DNA of 64,000 nt from Mycobacterium sp. 050128 (GTDB taxonomy: Bacteria; Actinomycetota; Actinomycetes; Mycobacteriales; Mycobacteriaceae), in the NCBI RefSeq assembly GCF_036409155.1, contig NZ_JAZGLW010000001.1:3224001-3288000 (forward strand), given 5' to 3'. The translations under genes and the position numbers were made by a program. The notes beneath the pieces were generated by a model. The model was not told where the DNA came from and searched no databases. It worked only from the letters and a program-made list of their open reading frames with translations. Below, one piece after another: positions 25,886 through 36,798 of the stretch; position 1 is the first letter of the stretch, and the number at the start of each line of letters is the position of its first letter.

Positions 25886-28081
25886 TTACTCGGGTTCCAG
25901 CCAAAGCGCCGACGTGGGCGGCAGCACCAGCAGCGCCGAGGCCGAACGACCATGCCAGGGGTCCTCGGTGGCGTCGACGCCGCCGAGATTGCCGATGCCG
26001 GACCCGTTGTAGTCCGTCGCGTCGGTGTTGAGCACCTCGCGCCAGCGACCGGCGCTGGGCAGGCCGAGTCGATAGCCGCTGTGCTCGGCGCCCGCGAAAT
26101 TGAACACGCACGCCATCACCGAGCCGTCCTTGCCGTACCGCAGGAAGCTCAACACGTTATTGCCGGAATCATTGGCGTCGATCCAGGAATAGCCCTCCGG
26201 CGTCGTGTCGCGACTCCACAGCGCCGGACGGTCGCGGTAGATGGCATTGATGTCGCGCACGAAACGCAGTATGCCGTTGGAGAATCCCTGCTCGTCGAGC
26301 TGCCACCAATCCAAACCGTTTTGCTCGGACCACTCAGCGCGCTGGCCGAATTCCTGTCCCATGAACAACAATTGCTTACCAGGGTGGGCCCACTGATAGG
26401 CGAGCAGGCTGCGCAGCCCGGCGGCCTTGACGTGGTTGTTGCCCGGCATGCGGCCCCACAGTGTGCCCTTGCCGTGCACCACCTCGTCGTGACTGAGCGG
26501 CAGCACGTAGTTCTCGCTGAACGCATACAGCATCGAGAAGGTCATCTCGTGGTGGTGGTAGCTGCGGTGGATCGGGTCGCGGCTGATGTAGTCGAGCGTG
26601 TCGTGCATCCAGCCCATGTTCCACTTCATCGAAAAGCCAAGGCCGCCAAGGTTGGTCGGCCGCGTTACGCCCGGCCACGATGTCGACTCCTCGGCGATCG
26701 TGACGATGCCCGGCGCGGCCTTGTGCGCCGTGGCGTTCATTTCCTGCAGGAACTGCACCGCTTCGAGGTTTTCTCGCCCGCCGTAGATGTTGGGGGTCCA
26801 GCCGCCCTCGGGCCGCGAGTAGTCCAGGTAGAGCATCGAGGCCACCGCGTCCACCCGCAGACCGTCGATGTGGTATTCCTCGAGCCAGTACAGGGCGTTG
26901 GCGACCAGGAAGTTGCGTACCTCGCGGCGACCGAAGTCGAATACGTAAGTGCCCCAGTCGAGTTGCTCACCGCGCTTGGGGTCGGAGTGCTCGTAGAGGG
27001 GAGTGCCGTCGAAGCGGCCCAGCGCCCATGCGTCCTTGGGGAAGTGCGCCGGAACCCAGTCCACGATCACGCCGATGCCGGCCTGGTGTAGGGCGTCGAC
27101 GAGCGCCCGGAAATCGTCGGGGGTGCCGAACCGCGATGTCGGCGCGTAGTACGACGTGACCTGATATCCCCACGATCCGGCGAAGGGGTGCTCGGCCACC
27201 GGCAGTAGCTCTACGTGGGTAAAGCCATGCTCCACAACGTAATCCGTCAGCTCGGTGGCGAGTTGGCGGTAGCTGAGTCCGGGCCGCCACGAGCCGAGAT
27301 GCACCTCGTAGGTGCTCATCGGTTCGAACACCGGGTTGCGCTGGGCGCGCTGCGTCATCCAGTCCGCGTCGGTCCAGGTGAACTCGCTCGTCGTCACCCG
27401 CGACGCGGTGTGCGGAGGCACCTCCGTGGCGAAGGCGAACGGATCGGCCCGTTCGGTGACGACGCCGTCGGCCCCGTGCACGCGGAACTTGTACAGGCCG
27501 TCCGTCGCGAACCCGGGCCAGAACAGCTCCCAGACCCCGGTGGAGCCCAGCGCCCGCATCGGAGCCTCGGTACCGGTCCAGCCGTTGAACTCGCCGATCA
27601 GGCTGATGCCCTTGGCGTTAGGCGCCCACACCGCGAACGACACACCGTCGACGACGCCGTCGGCCGTGGTGAAGGAGCGGGGGTGGGCACCGAGGACTTC
27701 CCAGAGTCGCTCGTGGCGGCCCTCGGAGAACAGGTGCAGGTCGACCTCGCCCAGCGTGGGCAGGAAGCGGTAAGCGTCGGCGGTCACGTGCGCGCCGGAA
27801 CCGTAGTCAACCTTGAGCCGGTAATCAATCAGGTTCGTGAACGGCAACGCGACGGCGAACAATCCGGCTTCGACGTGCTCCATTGCGAACTCGTCGGCAC
27901 CCACTAGCGCGACGACTTCCTGCGCATGCGGGCGGAAGGCCCGGATCACCGTGTGGTCGCCGTACTCGTGCGCGCCCAGGATGCTGTGCGGGTTGTGGTG
28001 GGTGCCGCTCACCAGCCGGCCCAAGTCGCCCGGGTCGGGCGCCAGGTGCGTTCTATCGGTTCGGCTCTCGGTTCGACTCAT
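25886..28081 (-). CDS. glgB: 1,4-alpha-glucan branching enzyme
   Basis: 731 residues, the same length as M. tuberculosis GlgB. It has N-terminal N1 and CBM48 domains (residues about 1-230), a GH13 catalytic barrel and a C-terminal beta domain. Catalytic Asp411 is in [10 protein letters not shown], Glu464 in TIAEESTSW, and the third Asp in [12 protein letters not shown]. It makes alpha-1,6 branches in glycogen and capsular glucan. ATG 28081; it follows glgE by 24 bp in the same direction, so glgE-glgB is an operon for alpha-glucan from maltose-1-phosphate. Confidence 0.97.
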   Translation of the reverse strand: MSRTESRTDRTHLAPDPGDLGRLVSGTHHNPHSILGAHEYGDHTVIRAFRPHAQEVVALVGADEFAMEHVEAGLFAVALPFTNLIDYRLKVDYGSGAHVTADAYRFLPTLGEVDLHLFSEGRHERLWEVLGAHPRSFTTADGVVDGVSFAVWAPNAKGISLIGEFNGWTGTEAPMRALGSTGVWELFWPGFATDGLYKFRVHGADGVVTERADPFAFATEVPPHTASRVTTSEFTWTDADWMTQRAQRNPVFEPMSTYEVHLGSWRPGLSYRQLATELTDYVVEHGFTHVELLPVAEHPFAGSWGYQVTSYYAPTSRFGTPDDFRALVDALHQAGIGVIVDWVPAHFPKDAWALGRFDGTPLYEHSDPKRGEQLDWGTYVFDFGRREVRNFLVANALYWLEEYHIDGLRVDAVASMLYLDYSRPEGGWTPNIYGGRENLEAVQFLQEMNATAHKAAPGIVTIAEESTSWPGVTRPTNLGGLGFSMKWNMGWMHDTLDYISRDPIHRSYHHHEMTFSMLYAFSENYVLPLSHDEVVHGKGTLWGRMPGNNHVKAAGLRSLLAYQWAHPGKQLLFMGQEFGQRAEWSEQNGLDWWQLDEQGFSNGILRFVRDINAIYRDRPALWSRDTTPEGYSWIDANDSGNNVLSFLRYGKDGSVMACVFNFAGAEHSGYRLGLPSAGRWREVLNTDATDYNGSGIGNLGGVDATEDPWHGRSASALLVLPPTSALWLEPE

Positions 28082-28105
28082 GCTGGTATCCCCTTCCGGG
28101 CCCTC

Positions 28106-30202
28106 TTACCTCCTGCGCAGCAACGTGATTCGAGACTCCTGCGGGATGATTGGCATATTGATGATGTGGGCGACGGCCTGACCGGGATCGATGCGAATGA
28201 AATTAGACTGCCCCCACTGGAATTCCTGGCCGGTTATCTCATCGCGTACCCAAAACCGCTCATAGGGCTCCATACCCAATGCCGCCATGTCTAACCACAA
28301 GATGCCCTCTTCAGGGCCGAATGCGTTGAGCGTCACCACCACCAGCACACAGTCGCCGGTGGCCGGGTCGAACTTGCTGTAGGCCAGCAACGCGTCGTTG
28401 TCCACCCCGTGGAAGTAGATGGTGCGCAGCTGCGCAAGCGCGGGATGGACCCGGCGAATCGCGTTGAGCTGCTTGAGAAATGGTTCCAGCGACCGGCCCT
28501 CGGCGCGCGCCGCCGCGTAGTCGCGGGGCCGCAATTCGTACTTCTCCGAGTCGAGGTATTCCTCGCTGCCTTCGCGTACCGCGCGGTGCTCGAACAGCTC
28601 GTAGCCGGAGTAGACACCCCAAGCCGGACTCATGGTCGCGGCCAGCACCGCGCGGATGGCGAACATGCCCGGGCCGTTGTGCTGCAGTATCGCGTGCAGG
28701 ATGTCGGGCGTGTTCACGAACAGATTCGGCCGCCGGAAGTCCGCAAGAGCGGCGATGTCGTTGCCGAATTCGGTGAGTTCCCATTTGGCGGTGCGCCAGG
28801 TGAAGTAGCTGTAGGACTGGGTGAAGCCGAGCTTGGCCAGGCCGTACTGCCGGGCCGGCGGGGTGAAGGCCTCGGACAGGAACAGCACATCGGGGTCGGA
28901 GTCCTTGACCTGACCGATCAGCCACGCCCAGAAGTCGGGCGGCTTGGTGTGCGGATTGTCGACCCGAAAGAACTTGATGCCGTGGTCAACCCAGTGCCGG
29001 ACCACGCGCAACACTTCGTCGTAGAGCCCTGCGGGATCGTTGTCGAAATTGATCGGATAGATGTCCTGGTACTTCTTCGGCGGGTTCTCCGCGTAAGCGA
29101 TGGTGCCGTCCGGCAACTCGGTGAACCACCGCCGGTGTTCGCGCGCCCACGGGTGATCCGGGGCGCACTGCAGCGCCAGGTCCAAGGCGACTTCCATGCC
29201 CAGATCCCGGGCCGCGGCGACGAAATTGTCGAAGTCCTCGATCGTGCCCAGCTCCGGGTGAATCGCGTCGTGGCCGCCCTCGTCGCTACCGATTGCCCAG
29301 GGCGAGCCCACGTCGCCGGGAGCGGCGGTGGGGGAGTTGTTGCGCCCCTTGCGATGTACCTTGCCGATCGGATGGATCGGCGGCAGATACACGACGTCGA
29401 AGCCCATCTCGGCGATGCGCGGAAGGTCCGCGGCCGCCGTCGCGAACGTGCCGTGCACCGGTTTTCCGTCGGCGTCCCAGCCGCCGGTTGACCGCGGGAA
29501 CATCTCGTACCAGGAGCCGAAGCGGGCCAGTGGCCGGTCCACCCAGATGCCGTACTGCTCGCCACGGGTGACGATCTCCCGCAGCGGATAGGCGTCGAGG
29601 ATTTCCTCGATATCGGGCGCCAGCGCCAGCGCGGTGCGTGTCACCGGATCTCCCGGGGCTCGCAACGCCGCGGCGGCGGCCAGCAGCGGCTCACGAATCG
29701 TGCGCGGCACCCCGGTGGCGGCGCGCTCGAGCAAACCGGCGCCCACCAACAGGTCGTTGGACAGTTCCTTCTCACCCTGGCCGGCATCCAGCTTGGCCAG
29801 CAGACCGTGCCGCCAGGTGTGGATGGGGTCACCCCAGCCGTCCACACGATAGGTCCACAGCCCGACCCGGTCGGGCGTGAACTGACCATGGAACACATAA
29901 GGCTCGAGGCCCATCGTCATCGGCAGCTGCAGGGGCTTGACCCGCTCGCGCGGCTCGGCATCCAACGCAGGCAGCGGCTTCTCGGGGGCCTGTACCGCCG
30001 TCACCCGGCGCGTCTCGGTGACCTGCGGGTAGCGCGTCCCCAGGTAGCGGACTACCAGGGTGGCCGCGACTGCGTCGTGGCCTTCTCGCCACACCGCGGC
30101 GCTGACTGGGACCGTCTCACCGACCACCGCTTTGGCGGGGTACGCGCCGCAAGAAACGACGGGTGCGACGTTATCGATCTCGACGCGACCGGGCACCACC
30201 AC
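28106..30202 (-). CDS. glgE: Alpha-1,4-glucan:maltose-1-phosphate maltosyltransferase
   Basis: 698-residue GH13_3 enzyme that extends alpha-glucan with maltose from maltose-1-phosphate. Catalytic Asp415 is in [10 protein letters not shown] and Glu444 in [10 protein letters not shown]; the N-terminal beta-rich domain and helical insert (residues 130-200) are present. The start is one of three consecutive GTG codons (30202, 30199, 30196). Just upstream, another frame reads GTEWW, which I recall as part of the M. tuberculosis N terminus (TEWWVPGRVEI), so a one-base loss may have trimmed about ten residues. The gene is divergent from glgP, with 228 bp between. Confidence 0.95.
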   Translation of the reverse strand: MVVPGRVEIDNVAPVVSCGAYPAKAVVGETVPVSAAVWREGHDAVAATLVVRYLGTRYPQVTETRRVTAVQAPEKPLPALDAEPRERVKPLQLPMTMGLEPYVFHGQFTPDRVGLWTYRVDGWGDPIHTWRHGLLAKLDAGQGEKELSNDLLVGAGLLERAATGVPRTIREPLLAAAAALRAPGDPVTRTALALAPDIEEILDAYPLREIVTRGEQYGIWVDRPLARFGSWYEMFPRSTGGWDADGKPVHGTFATAAADLPRIAEMGFDVVYLPPIHPIGKVHRKGRNNSPTAAPGDVGSPWAIGSDEGGHDAIHPELGTIEDFDNFVAAARDLGMEVALDLALQCAPDHPWAREHRRWFTELPDGTIAYAENPPKKYQDIYPINFDNDPAGLYDEVLRVVRHWVDHGIKFFRVDNPHTKPPDFWAWLIGQVKDSDPDVLFLSEAFTPPARQYGLAKLGFTQSYSYFTWRTAKWELTEFGNDIAALADFRRPNLFVNTPDILHAILQHNGPGMFAIRAVLAATMSPAWGVYSGYELFEHRAVREGSEEYLDSEKYELRPRDYAAARAEGRSLEPFLKQLNAIRRVHPALAQLRTIYFHGVDNDALLAYSKFDPATGDCVLVVVTLNAFGPEEGILWLDMAALGMEPYERFWVRDEITGQEFQWGQSNFIRIDPGQAVAHIINMPIIPQESRITLLRRR

Positions 30203-30430
30203 TCCGTTCCGTCCGATTGGTTGCGGGCAAACCGCGGATTGTGCTGCGGCGCGGACTGCCTGCCGTCTGAAGAAACATCGTCTCGTGGGGAAATTTCATG
30301 TATTGGGGGAGCGTCTTTGCGGCCCCAGTTACTACCCGTACCCACCCTAGTGTCTGGTCACACACGACCGGTTGGCGGACGTCGAAGACTGACCCTGCGA
30401 GCCCGCCAATCCTAAGTAAGGTTGTCTTGC

Positions 30431-33046
30431 GTGAAAGCTCTCCGCCGCTTTACGGTCCGCGCCCACCTGCCCGAGCGGCTCGCCGCACTCGAACAGCTGT
30501 CCATCAATCTGCGATGGTCCTGGGACAAGGCAACGCAAGACTTGTTCGCGAGTATCGATCCGACGCTGTGGGTGAATTGCGGCAGCGATCCGGTGGCGCT
30601 GCTGGGTGCGGTCAACCCCGCCCGTCTCGACGAATTGGCGCTCGACGAGGGGTTTTTGCGCTGGCTCGACGAGCTGTCCGCCGACTTGAACGACTACCTG
30701 AGCCGCCCGCGGTGGTACCAGCAGCAGCAGGAAGCCGGTATCGCGATGCCGACCGGTATCGCGTATTTCTCGATGGAGTTCGGCGTCGCCGAGGTGCTGC
30801 CCAACTACTCGGGCGGCCTGGGCATCCTGGCCGGCGATCACCTCAAGTCCGCGTCCGATCTGGGCGTGCCGCTGATCGCCGTCGGCCTGTACTACCGCTC
30901 GGGGTACTTCCGGCAGTCGCTGAGCGCGGAAGGCTGGCAGAACGAGACCTACCCGTCGCTGGATCCGCACGGGCTTCCGCTGCGGCTGCTCACCGATGCC
31001 GCCGGGGATCCGGCGTTGGTCGAACTGACGCTGCCCGATTCCGCGCGCCTTTCCGCCCGGATCTGGGTGGCTCAGGTAGGCCGGGTTCCGCTGCTGCTGC
31101 TGGATTCCGACGTCCCCGAGAACGAGCACGAGCTGCGCAGCGTCACCGACCGGCTGTACGGCGGCGACCAGGAACACCGGATGCGCCAGGAGATCCTGGC
31201 CGGGATCGGCGGCGTGCGAGCGATCCGCGCGTTCACCGCGATCGAGGGCCTGCCCGCTCCCGAGGTGTTCCACATGAACGAGGGGCACGCCGGGTTCCTC
31301 GGCGTGGAGCGTATTCGCGAGCTGATCGCCGAGCAGGGGCTGGACTTCGACACCGCCCTGACGGTGGTGCGGTCGGCCACCGTGTTCACCACCCACACGC
31401 CGGTGCCAGCGGGTATCGACCGCTTCCCGGTCGAGATGGTGCGGCTGTACTTCGACGACCACTCCGACGAGGCTTCCGGCGATCGCACGCCCGCGTTGCT
31501 GCCGGGCGTGCCGATCGATCGGGTGCTCGCGCTCGGCGCCGAAGACGATGAGACCAAATTCAACATGGCGCACATGGGGCTGCGGCTCGCGCAACGCGCC
31601 AACGGTGTCTCGCTGCTGCACGGCCGCGTCAGCCGGGGCATGTTCAACGAACTCTGGCCGGGATTCGACCGCGCCGAGGTGCCGATCGGGTCGATCACCA
31701 ACGGCGTGCACGCCCGCACGTGGGCGGCGCCGCAATGGCTGCAGCTGGGCCGCGAGCTGGCCGGTCCGGACGACGCGGCGTTCAGCGATCCGGGGGTGTG
31801 GTTGCGGCTGCGGGAAGTCGACGCCGGTCATCTGTGGTGGATCCGCTCCCAACTGCGTGCGCTGCTGGTCGACGACGTCCGGCGGCGGTTGCGCCGCTCG
31901 TGGCTGGAGCGCGGTGCGCCGCATGCTGAATTAGGTTGGATCACAGAGGCTTTCGATCCGGACGTGCTCACCGTCGGCTTTGCTCGCCGGGTGCCGACGT
32001 ACAAGCGGTTGACGCTGATGCTGAGCGACCCCGACCGCCTCGAGCGCCTGCTGCTCAATGAGGATCGCCCGATTCAGCTGATCGTCGCCGGGAAGTCACA
32101 CCCGGCCGACGACGGGGGCAAGGCCTTGATTCAGCAGGTCGTGCGCTTCGCCGATCGGCCCGAGGTGCGCCACCGCATCGCGTTCCTGCCCGACTACGAC
32201 ATGTCCATGGCCCGGCTGCTGTACTGGGGCTGCGACGTCTGGCTGAACAACCCGCTGCGGCCCCTGGAGGCTTGCGGCACTTCGGGAATGAAGAGCGCGC
32301 TCAACGGCGGGTTGAACTTGTCCATCCGTGACGGCTGGTGGGACGAATGGTACGACGGCGAAAACGGTTGGGAGATACCGTCGGCAGACGGAGTGAGCGA
32401 CGAGGAGCGCCGCGACGAGCTGGAGTCCAGCGCCCTGTACGGCCTGCTCGAACAAGCAGTGGCGCCGAAGTTCTACGAGCGCAATGAACACGGGGTGCCG
32501 CCGCGCTGGATCGAAATGGTCCGGCACACCTTGCAAACGCTCGGGCCCAAGGTGCTCGCTTCCCGGATGGTGCGCGACTACGTCGAGCAGTACTACACGC
32601 CGGCGGCGCAGTCGCTGCGCAAGACCGTTGCCGACGCCGGCGAGGGCGCTTTCGGCGCCGCGCGTGAGCTGGCCGACTACCGGCGGCGTGCCGCGCAGGC
32701 GTGGCCGAAGGTCGCGATCACCGACGTCGATTCCACCGGTCTGCCCGACACTCCGGTGCTCGGCTCGAAGCTCACACTGACAGCGACTGTGCAGCTGGCC
32801 GGTCTGGCGCCCGACGAGGTCACCGTGGAGGCGATGGTGGGCCGCGTCGATTCCGGCGATGCACTGCTGGACCCGGTCACCGTCGAAATGTCCTACGCCG
32901 GAACGGCCGAAGGCGGCAACCAGGTCTTCACGACGACGACTTCATTGCCGGTGGCGGGGGCGGTCGGATACACCGTTCGGGTGCTGCCGTATCACCCGTT
33001 GCTCGCCGCCAGTGACGAGCTCGGCCTGGTCGCGCTCGCCGGTTAG
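30431..33046 (+). CDS. glgP: Glycogen (alpha-glucan) phosphorylase
   Basis: 871-residue GT35 phosphorylase that releases glucose-1-phosphate from alpha-glucan. The N-terminal part carries SPMEFG-type FSMEFGVAEVLPNYSGGLGILAGDHLKSASDLG, the PLP-binding lysine is in EACGTSGMKSALNGGLNLS, and the DUF3417-type N-terminal segment (LRWSWDKATQDLF) marks the long bacterial subfamily. GTG 30431 gives MKALRRFTVRAHLPERL. It is divergent from glgE-glgB, so synthesis and breakdown genes flank one intergenic control region (30203-30430). Its stop overlaps that of dinG. Confidence 0.96.
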   Translation: MKALRRFTVRAHLPERLAALEQLSINLRWSWDKATQDLFASIDPTLWVNCGSDPVALLGAVNPARLDELALDEGFLRWLDELSADLNDYLSRPRWYQQQQEAGIAMPTGIAYFSMEFGVAEVLPNYSGGLGILAGDHLKSASDLGVPLIAVGLYYRSGYFRQSLSAEGWQNETYPSLDPHGLPLRLLTDAAGDPALVELTLPDSARLSARIWVAQVGRVPLLLLDSDVPENEHELRSVTDRLYGGDQEHRMRQEILAGIGGVRAIRAFTAIEGLPAPEVFHMNEGHAGFLGVERIRELIAEQGLDFDTALTVVRSATVFTTHTPVPAGIDRFPVEMVRLYFDDHSDEASGDRTPALLPGVPIDRVLALGAEDDETKFNMAHMGLRLAQRANGVSLLHGRVSRGMFNELWPGFDRAEVPIGSITNGVHARTWAAPQWLQLGRELAGPDDAAFSDPGVWLRLREVDAGHLWWIRSQLRALLVDDVRRRLRRSWLERGAPHAELGWITEAFDPDVLTVGFARRVPTYKRLTLMLSDPDRLERLLLNEDRPIQLIVAGKSHPADDGGKALIQQVVRFADRPEVRHRIAFLPDYDMSMARLLYWGCDVWLNNPLRPLEACGTSGMKSALNGGLNLSIRDGWWDEWYDGENGWEIPSADGVSDEERRDELESSALYGLLEQAVAPKFYERNEHGVPPRWIEMVRHTLQTLGPKVLASRMVRDYVEQYYTPAAQSLRKTVADAGEGAFGAARELADYRRRAAQAWPKVAITDVDSTGLPDTPVLGSKLTLTATVQLAGLAPDEVTVEAMVGRVDSGDALLDPVTVEMSYAGTAEGGNQVFTTTTSLPVAGAVGYTVRVLPYHPLLAASDELGLVALAG

Positions 33047-35040
33047 GCGTCGGGCGCGGCGCGCAGGCGCTGCAAGGCGCCGCGGACCTGCTCGGCGTCG
33101 GTGGTCTGCCAAAACGGCGGCAGCGACGCGCGCAGGTAGCCGCCGTAGCCGGCGGTGACCATCCGCGAGTCGAGCACCGCCACCACTCCGCGGTCGGTGT
33201 CGCGGCGCAGCAGCCGTCCCGAGCCCTGCGCGAGCAGCAGCGCCGCATGATTGGCCGCGACGGCCATGAATCCGTTGCCGCCGCGAGCGGCCACCGCGCG
33301 CTGGCGGGCACCCAGCAGCGGGTCGTCGGGACGCGGGAAGGGGATGCGGTCGATCAGCACCAGCGACAGCGACGGCCCGGGCACGTCGACGCCCTGCCAT
33401 AGCGACAGCGTGCCGAACAGCGAGGTCTCGGGGTCGGCGCTGAATTGCTCGACCAACGCCGAGGTACTGTCGTCGCCCTGGCACAACACCGGCGTGGACA
33501 GCCGTTCGCGCATGGCATCGGCGGCGGCCCGGGCGGCGCGCATCGACGAGAACAGGCCCAGGGTGCGACCGCCGGCCGCGGTGATCAGTTCGGCGATCTC
33601 GTTCAGCTGCTCGGCCGAGCCGGTGCCGTCACGGCCGGGCGGCGGCAGATGTTTTGCCACGTAGAGGATTCCGGCCTTCGCGTGCTCAAACGGCGATCCG
33701 ACGTCGAGACCCCGCCAGGGTGGGCGATCCGTCGCGTCGTCGGGTCCGGTCTCGGTTCCTTTGAGGCCCCACGCCGAGGCCATCGCGTCGAAGGATCCAC
33801 CGATCGTCAGCGTGGCGGAGGTCAGCACCGTCGTCGACCGCGAGAACACATGGTTGCGCAGCAGGCCGGCCACCGTCAGCGGTGCCACCCGCAGCACGGG
33901 GCGCGTCGAGCCGCGGTTGTCCTCGTGGTCCAGCCACACCACCTCGGTGCGATCGGGGATCGCGGGCCCGAACGACGTCAGGATCCGCGACACGGTATCG
34001 GAGATCTCGCTGAGTGCCGCAACGGCTTCGGCGCGCGCCGCGGCCGCCTTGGCGTCGCTGGTGGTGTCGATGTCGGCGCGCGCGGCGCTGGCCACGTCGC
34101 GCAGTGCCCGCAGGTATGTCGCCAGCTCGTCGTCGAGGTGATCGATGCGCCCCGGCGTGGCGTCGTGGATCGCCGCGGCGAAGGTTGCGGTCGTCGCCTC
34201 CAGGCGTCCGACCAGTTCCGGGTTCACCAATCGGGTGATCCGCCGCGCGGCGACCCCGAGCGCGGCCGACGTCAACTCCGCGGTCGCCACCGACGTCACC
34301 CGGTCGACCAACTCGTGCGCCTCGTCGACCACCAACAGCGAATGTTCGGGCAGCACTGTCGATTCCGATACCGCGTCGATGGCCAGCAGGGCGTGATTGG
34401 TGACGACGACGTCGGCGACACCGGCGCGCCCGCGGGCACGCTCGGAGAAGCACTCGGAGCCGAACGGGCAGCGGGCCACCCCGAGGCATTCCCGCGCCGA
34501 GACGCTGACCTGCGACCAGGATCGGTCCGGCACACCGGGTTTGAGGTCGTCGCGGTCACCGGAATCCGTCGTCGAGGCCCAGGCGGTGAGCCGCTGCACG
34601 TCGCGCCCCAGGGCACTGGCCGCCATCGGATTGAACAGCTCCTCCTGGGGCCGACCCTCGTCGCCGTCGGGCTCTTCGGCGGAGCCGTTGTGAATCTTGT
34701 TCAGGCACAAATAATTTCGCCTTCCTTTGAGCAGCGCGAATTGCGGCGGGTGCGGCAGCGCGTCGGCAAGCGACTCGGCCAGCCGCGGCAGGTCGCGGTC
34801 CACGAGCTGGCGTTGCAGGGCGATCGTGGCCGTGGAAACCACGACCGGTTCCTCATCGGCGATCGCATGCACGATCGCCGGAATCAAGTACGCCAGCGAC
34901 TTGCCGGTCCCGGTGCCCGCCTGCACGGCGAGGTGCTCACCGGTTTCGAATGCGCGCGCGACCGCCGTGGCCATCTCCAGCTGGCCGCTGCGTTCGCTGC
35001 CGCCGAGCGCGGCCACGGCGATGGCCAGCAGCTCGGGCAC
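33043..35040 (-). CDS. dinG: DinG/XPD-family ATP-dependent DNA helicase
   Basis: 665-residue superfamily 2 helicase. Walker A is QAGTGTGKSLAY near residue 38, the DEAH box is LLVVDEAHELVD, and the 4Fe-4S cluster cysteines are in YLCLNK and ARECLGVARCPFGSECF. The C-terminal motif QGSGRLLRRDTDRG has the motif VI arginine. It unwinds 5' tails, D-loops and G-quadruplexes in relatives. The start is GTG 35040 (MPELLAIAVAALGG); there is no better start upstream in frame. Convergent with glgP (4-bp overlap). Confidence 0.95.
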   Translation of the reverse strand: MPELLAIAVAALGGSERSGQLEMATAVARAFETGEHLAVQAGTGTGKSLAYLIPAIVHAIADEEPVVVSTATIALQRQLVDRDLPRLAESLADALPHPPQFALLKGRRNYLCLNKIHNGSAEEPDGDEGRPQEELFNPMAASALGRDVQRLTAWASTTDSGDRDDLKPGVPDRSWSQVSVSARECLGVARCPFGSECFSERARGRAGVADVVVTNHALLAIDAVSESTVLPEHSLLVVDEAHELVDRVTSVATAELTSAALGVAARRITRLVNPELVGRLEATTATFAAAIHDATPGRIDHLDDELATYLRALRDVASAARADIDTTSDAKAAAARAEAVAALSEISDTVSRILTSFGPAIPDRTEVVWLDHEDNRGSTRPVLRVAPLTVAGLLRNHVFSRSTTVLTSATLTIGGSFDAMASAWGLKGTETGPDDATDRPPWRGLDVGSPFEHAKAGILYVAKHLPPPGRDGTGSAEQLNEIAELITAAGGRTLGLFSSMRAARAAADAMRERLSTPVLCQGDDSTSALVEQFSADPETSLFGTLSLWQGVDVPGPSLSLVLIDRIPFPRPDDPLLGARQRAVAARGGNGFMAVAANHAALLLAQGSGRLLRRDTDRGVVAVLDSRMVTAGYGGYLRASLPPFWQTTDAEQVRGALQRLRAAPDA

Positions 35041-35103
35041 AGAGAGGTCTGGCGTGATAACTCCCTTGGTTGCGCGCGGATTCGGCTAGCTCGACGGTAT
35101 CGA

Positions 35104-36411
35104 TCAGACCGGGATGCGCGTCGTCGGAATCGCCGGTTCACCGTCCGCCAATTTCAGGCCTTCCCAGGGCAGGCTGTGCAACCCGGATGCCACCAGGTCC
35201 CGGGCGGCGGCCAGGGCCACGCCGTCGGTACCCGCGACCACCTCGCCGCCGCGGACGAGCGGGGTGGTCAGTACCCGGAACGGTTCCGTGGTCGCCGGGG
35301 GCCGGCCGGCGGGGTGCACGATCTCTTCGATGATCGTGCCGGTCGGGCGGGACAGTCGCAGCGCTTCTTTGTGGCCACCCTGGGATTCCTTGTGGCTGCT
35401 GCGTTTTTGCACCGGTATGCCGTCGACTTCGACCAGCTTGTAGACCATGCCCGCGGTCGGGGCACCCGAGCCGGTCACCACCGAGGTGCCGGCGCCGTAG
35501 CTGTCCACCGGCTCGGCCCGCAGCGCGGCGATGGAGAACTCGTCGAGATCGCCGGACACGACGATGCGGGTGCGGGTGGCGCCCAGCCGGTCGAGCTGCT
35601 CGCGCACCTGGCGGGCCAGCACGCCGAGCTCGCCGGAGTCCAGTCGCACCGCGCCGAGCGCCGCGCCGGCGGCGGCCACGGCGTTGGTCACGCCGGTCGT
35701 CACGTCGTAGGTATCCACCAGCAGCGTGGTGTTCACGCCCAGCGCGTCGACCTGGGCCCGAAATGCCGCGAGCTCGTCGGGCCCACCCGCGCCGGTGTGC
35801 AGCATCGTGAACGCGTGCGCGGCGGTGCCCTCGGTGGGTACGCCGTAGCGACGCTCTGCTTCGAGGTTCGACGACGCGGCGAAACCGGCGATATAGGCCG
35901 CGCGGGCTGCGGCGACGGCGGACTGTTCGTGGGTTCGCCGCGATCCCATTTCGATCAGCGGGCGCCCGGCGGCCGCACTCACCATGCGTGCCGCCGCGGA
36001 GGCGATCGCCGTGTCGTGGTTGAAGATCGACAGCGCCAGCGTTTCGAGCAGCACGCATTCGGCGAAGCTGCCGCGCACCGACAGCACCGGCGAGCCCGGA
36101 AAGTAGAGCTCGCCTTCGGCGTAGCCGTCGATATCACCGGTGAACCGGAAATCGCGGAGATAACCCAAGGTCTCAGCGTCGAGGAATTGCGCCATCAGCT
36201 GGCACGCGTCGTCGTCGAACCTGAACTGTGGCAAGAGCTCCAGCAAACGGCCGGTGCCGGCGACCACGCCGTAGCGCCGACCCCCGGGAAGGCGGCGGGC
36301 GAACAGTTCGAACGTGGTCCGGCGCTCTGCCGTGCCGTCGCGCAGCGCCGCTGCCAGCATCGTCAGCTCGTACTTATCGATCAACAGCCCAGCTAAGGCC
36401 GGCTCGTTCAT
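35104..36411 (-). CDS. pncB: Nicotinate phosphoribosyltransferase
   Basis: 435-residue enzyme making nicotinate mononucleotide from nicotinic acid and PRPP in the NAD salvage pathway. Family features are the N-terminal TDKYELTM-like segment (LLIDKYELTMLAAAL), EMGSRRTHE, DTYDVTTGV and VRLDSGEL, and the loop SYGAGTSVVTGSGAPTAGMVYKLVE. ATG 36411 gives MNEPALAGLLIDKYELT; longer in-frame starts would cross the clpS start region. It is divergent from clpS (55 bp). Corresponds to M. tuberculosis pncB1 by position. Confidence 0.95.
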   Translation of the reverse strand: MNEPALAGLLIDKYELTMLAAALRDGTAERRTTFELFARRLPGGRRYGVVAGTGRLLELLPQFRFDDDACQLMAQFLDAETLGYLRDFRFTGDIDGYAEGELYFPGSPVLSVRGSFAECVLLETLALSIFNHDTAIASAAARMVSAAAGRPLIEMGSRRTHEQSAVAAARAAYIAGFAASSNLEAERRYGVPTEGTAAHAFTMLHTGAGGPDELAAFRAQVDALGVNTTLLVDTYDVTTGVTNAVAAAGAALGAVRLDSGELGVLARQVREQLDRLGATRTRIVVSGDLDEFSIAALRAEPVDSYGAGTSVVTGSGAPTAGMVYKLVEVDGIPVQKRSSHKESQGGHKEALRLSRPTGTIIEEIVHPAGRPPATTEPFRVLTTPLVRGGEVVAGTDGVALAAARDLVASGLHSLPWEGLKLADGEPAIPTTRIPV

Positions 36412-36466
36412 TCCGCAACGGTAACGGCTGGCGTCGGGGGGCCGGTCTCTCGGTATCCTGGAGGCC

Positions 36467-36772
36467 ATGGTTGCTGCGTCAGCGCCCACCAAGCCCGGCA
36501 CCACCGGGCAACGGGAGACCGCTCCCGTCGAGGTCACCGCCAGTCCCTGGGTCACCGTGGTGTGGGACGACCCGGTCAATTTGATGACCTACGTGACGTA
36601 TGTGTTCCAGAAATTGTTCGGCTACAGCGAGCCGCATGCCACCAAACTGATGCTGCAGGTGCATAACGAAGGCAAGGCAGTGGTGTCGGCGGGTAGTCGT
36701 GAGTCGATGGAAGTTGACGTGTCCAAGCTGCACGCCGCCGGTTTGTGGGCGACGCTGCAGCAGGACCGCTGA
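36467..36772 (+). CDS. clpS: ATP-dependent Clp protease adaptor
   Basis: 101-residue N-end-rule adaptor that delivers substrates to ClpC1P1P2. The conserved core [22 protein letters not shown] carries the N-degron-binding Asp/Asn, and [20 protein letters not shown] is the second signature with its binding His. The flexible N-terminal 25 residues are poorly conserved. It begins the + strand set clpS-DUF2017-P1 peptidase. Confidence 0.97.
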   Translation: MVAASAPTKPGTTGQRETAPVEVTASPWVTVVWDDPVNLMTYVTYVFQKLFGYSEPHATKLMLQVHNEGKAVVSAGSRESMEVDVSKLHAAGLWATLQQDR

Positions 36773-36798
36773 GATTCGAGGGGCATCCGGGATTTCCT

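Noticed and set aside
33445..36396. A 983-codon open frame on + across dinG and pncB
   Set aside because: It lies antisense to two well-supported genes, its translation is low-complexity Arg/Gly/His/Gln with no domain, and such frames are common in 66% GC DNA.
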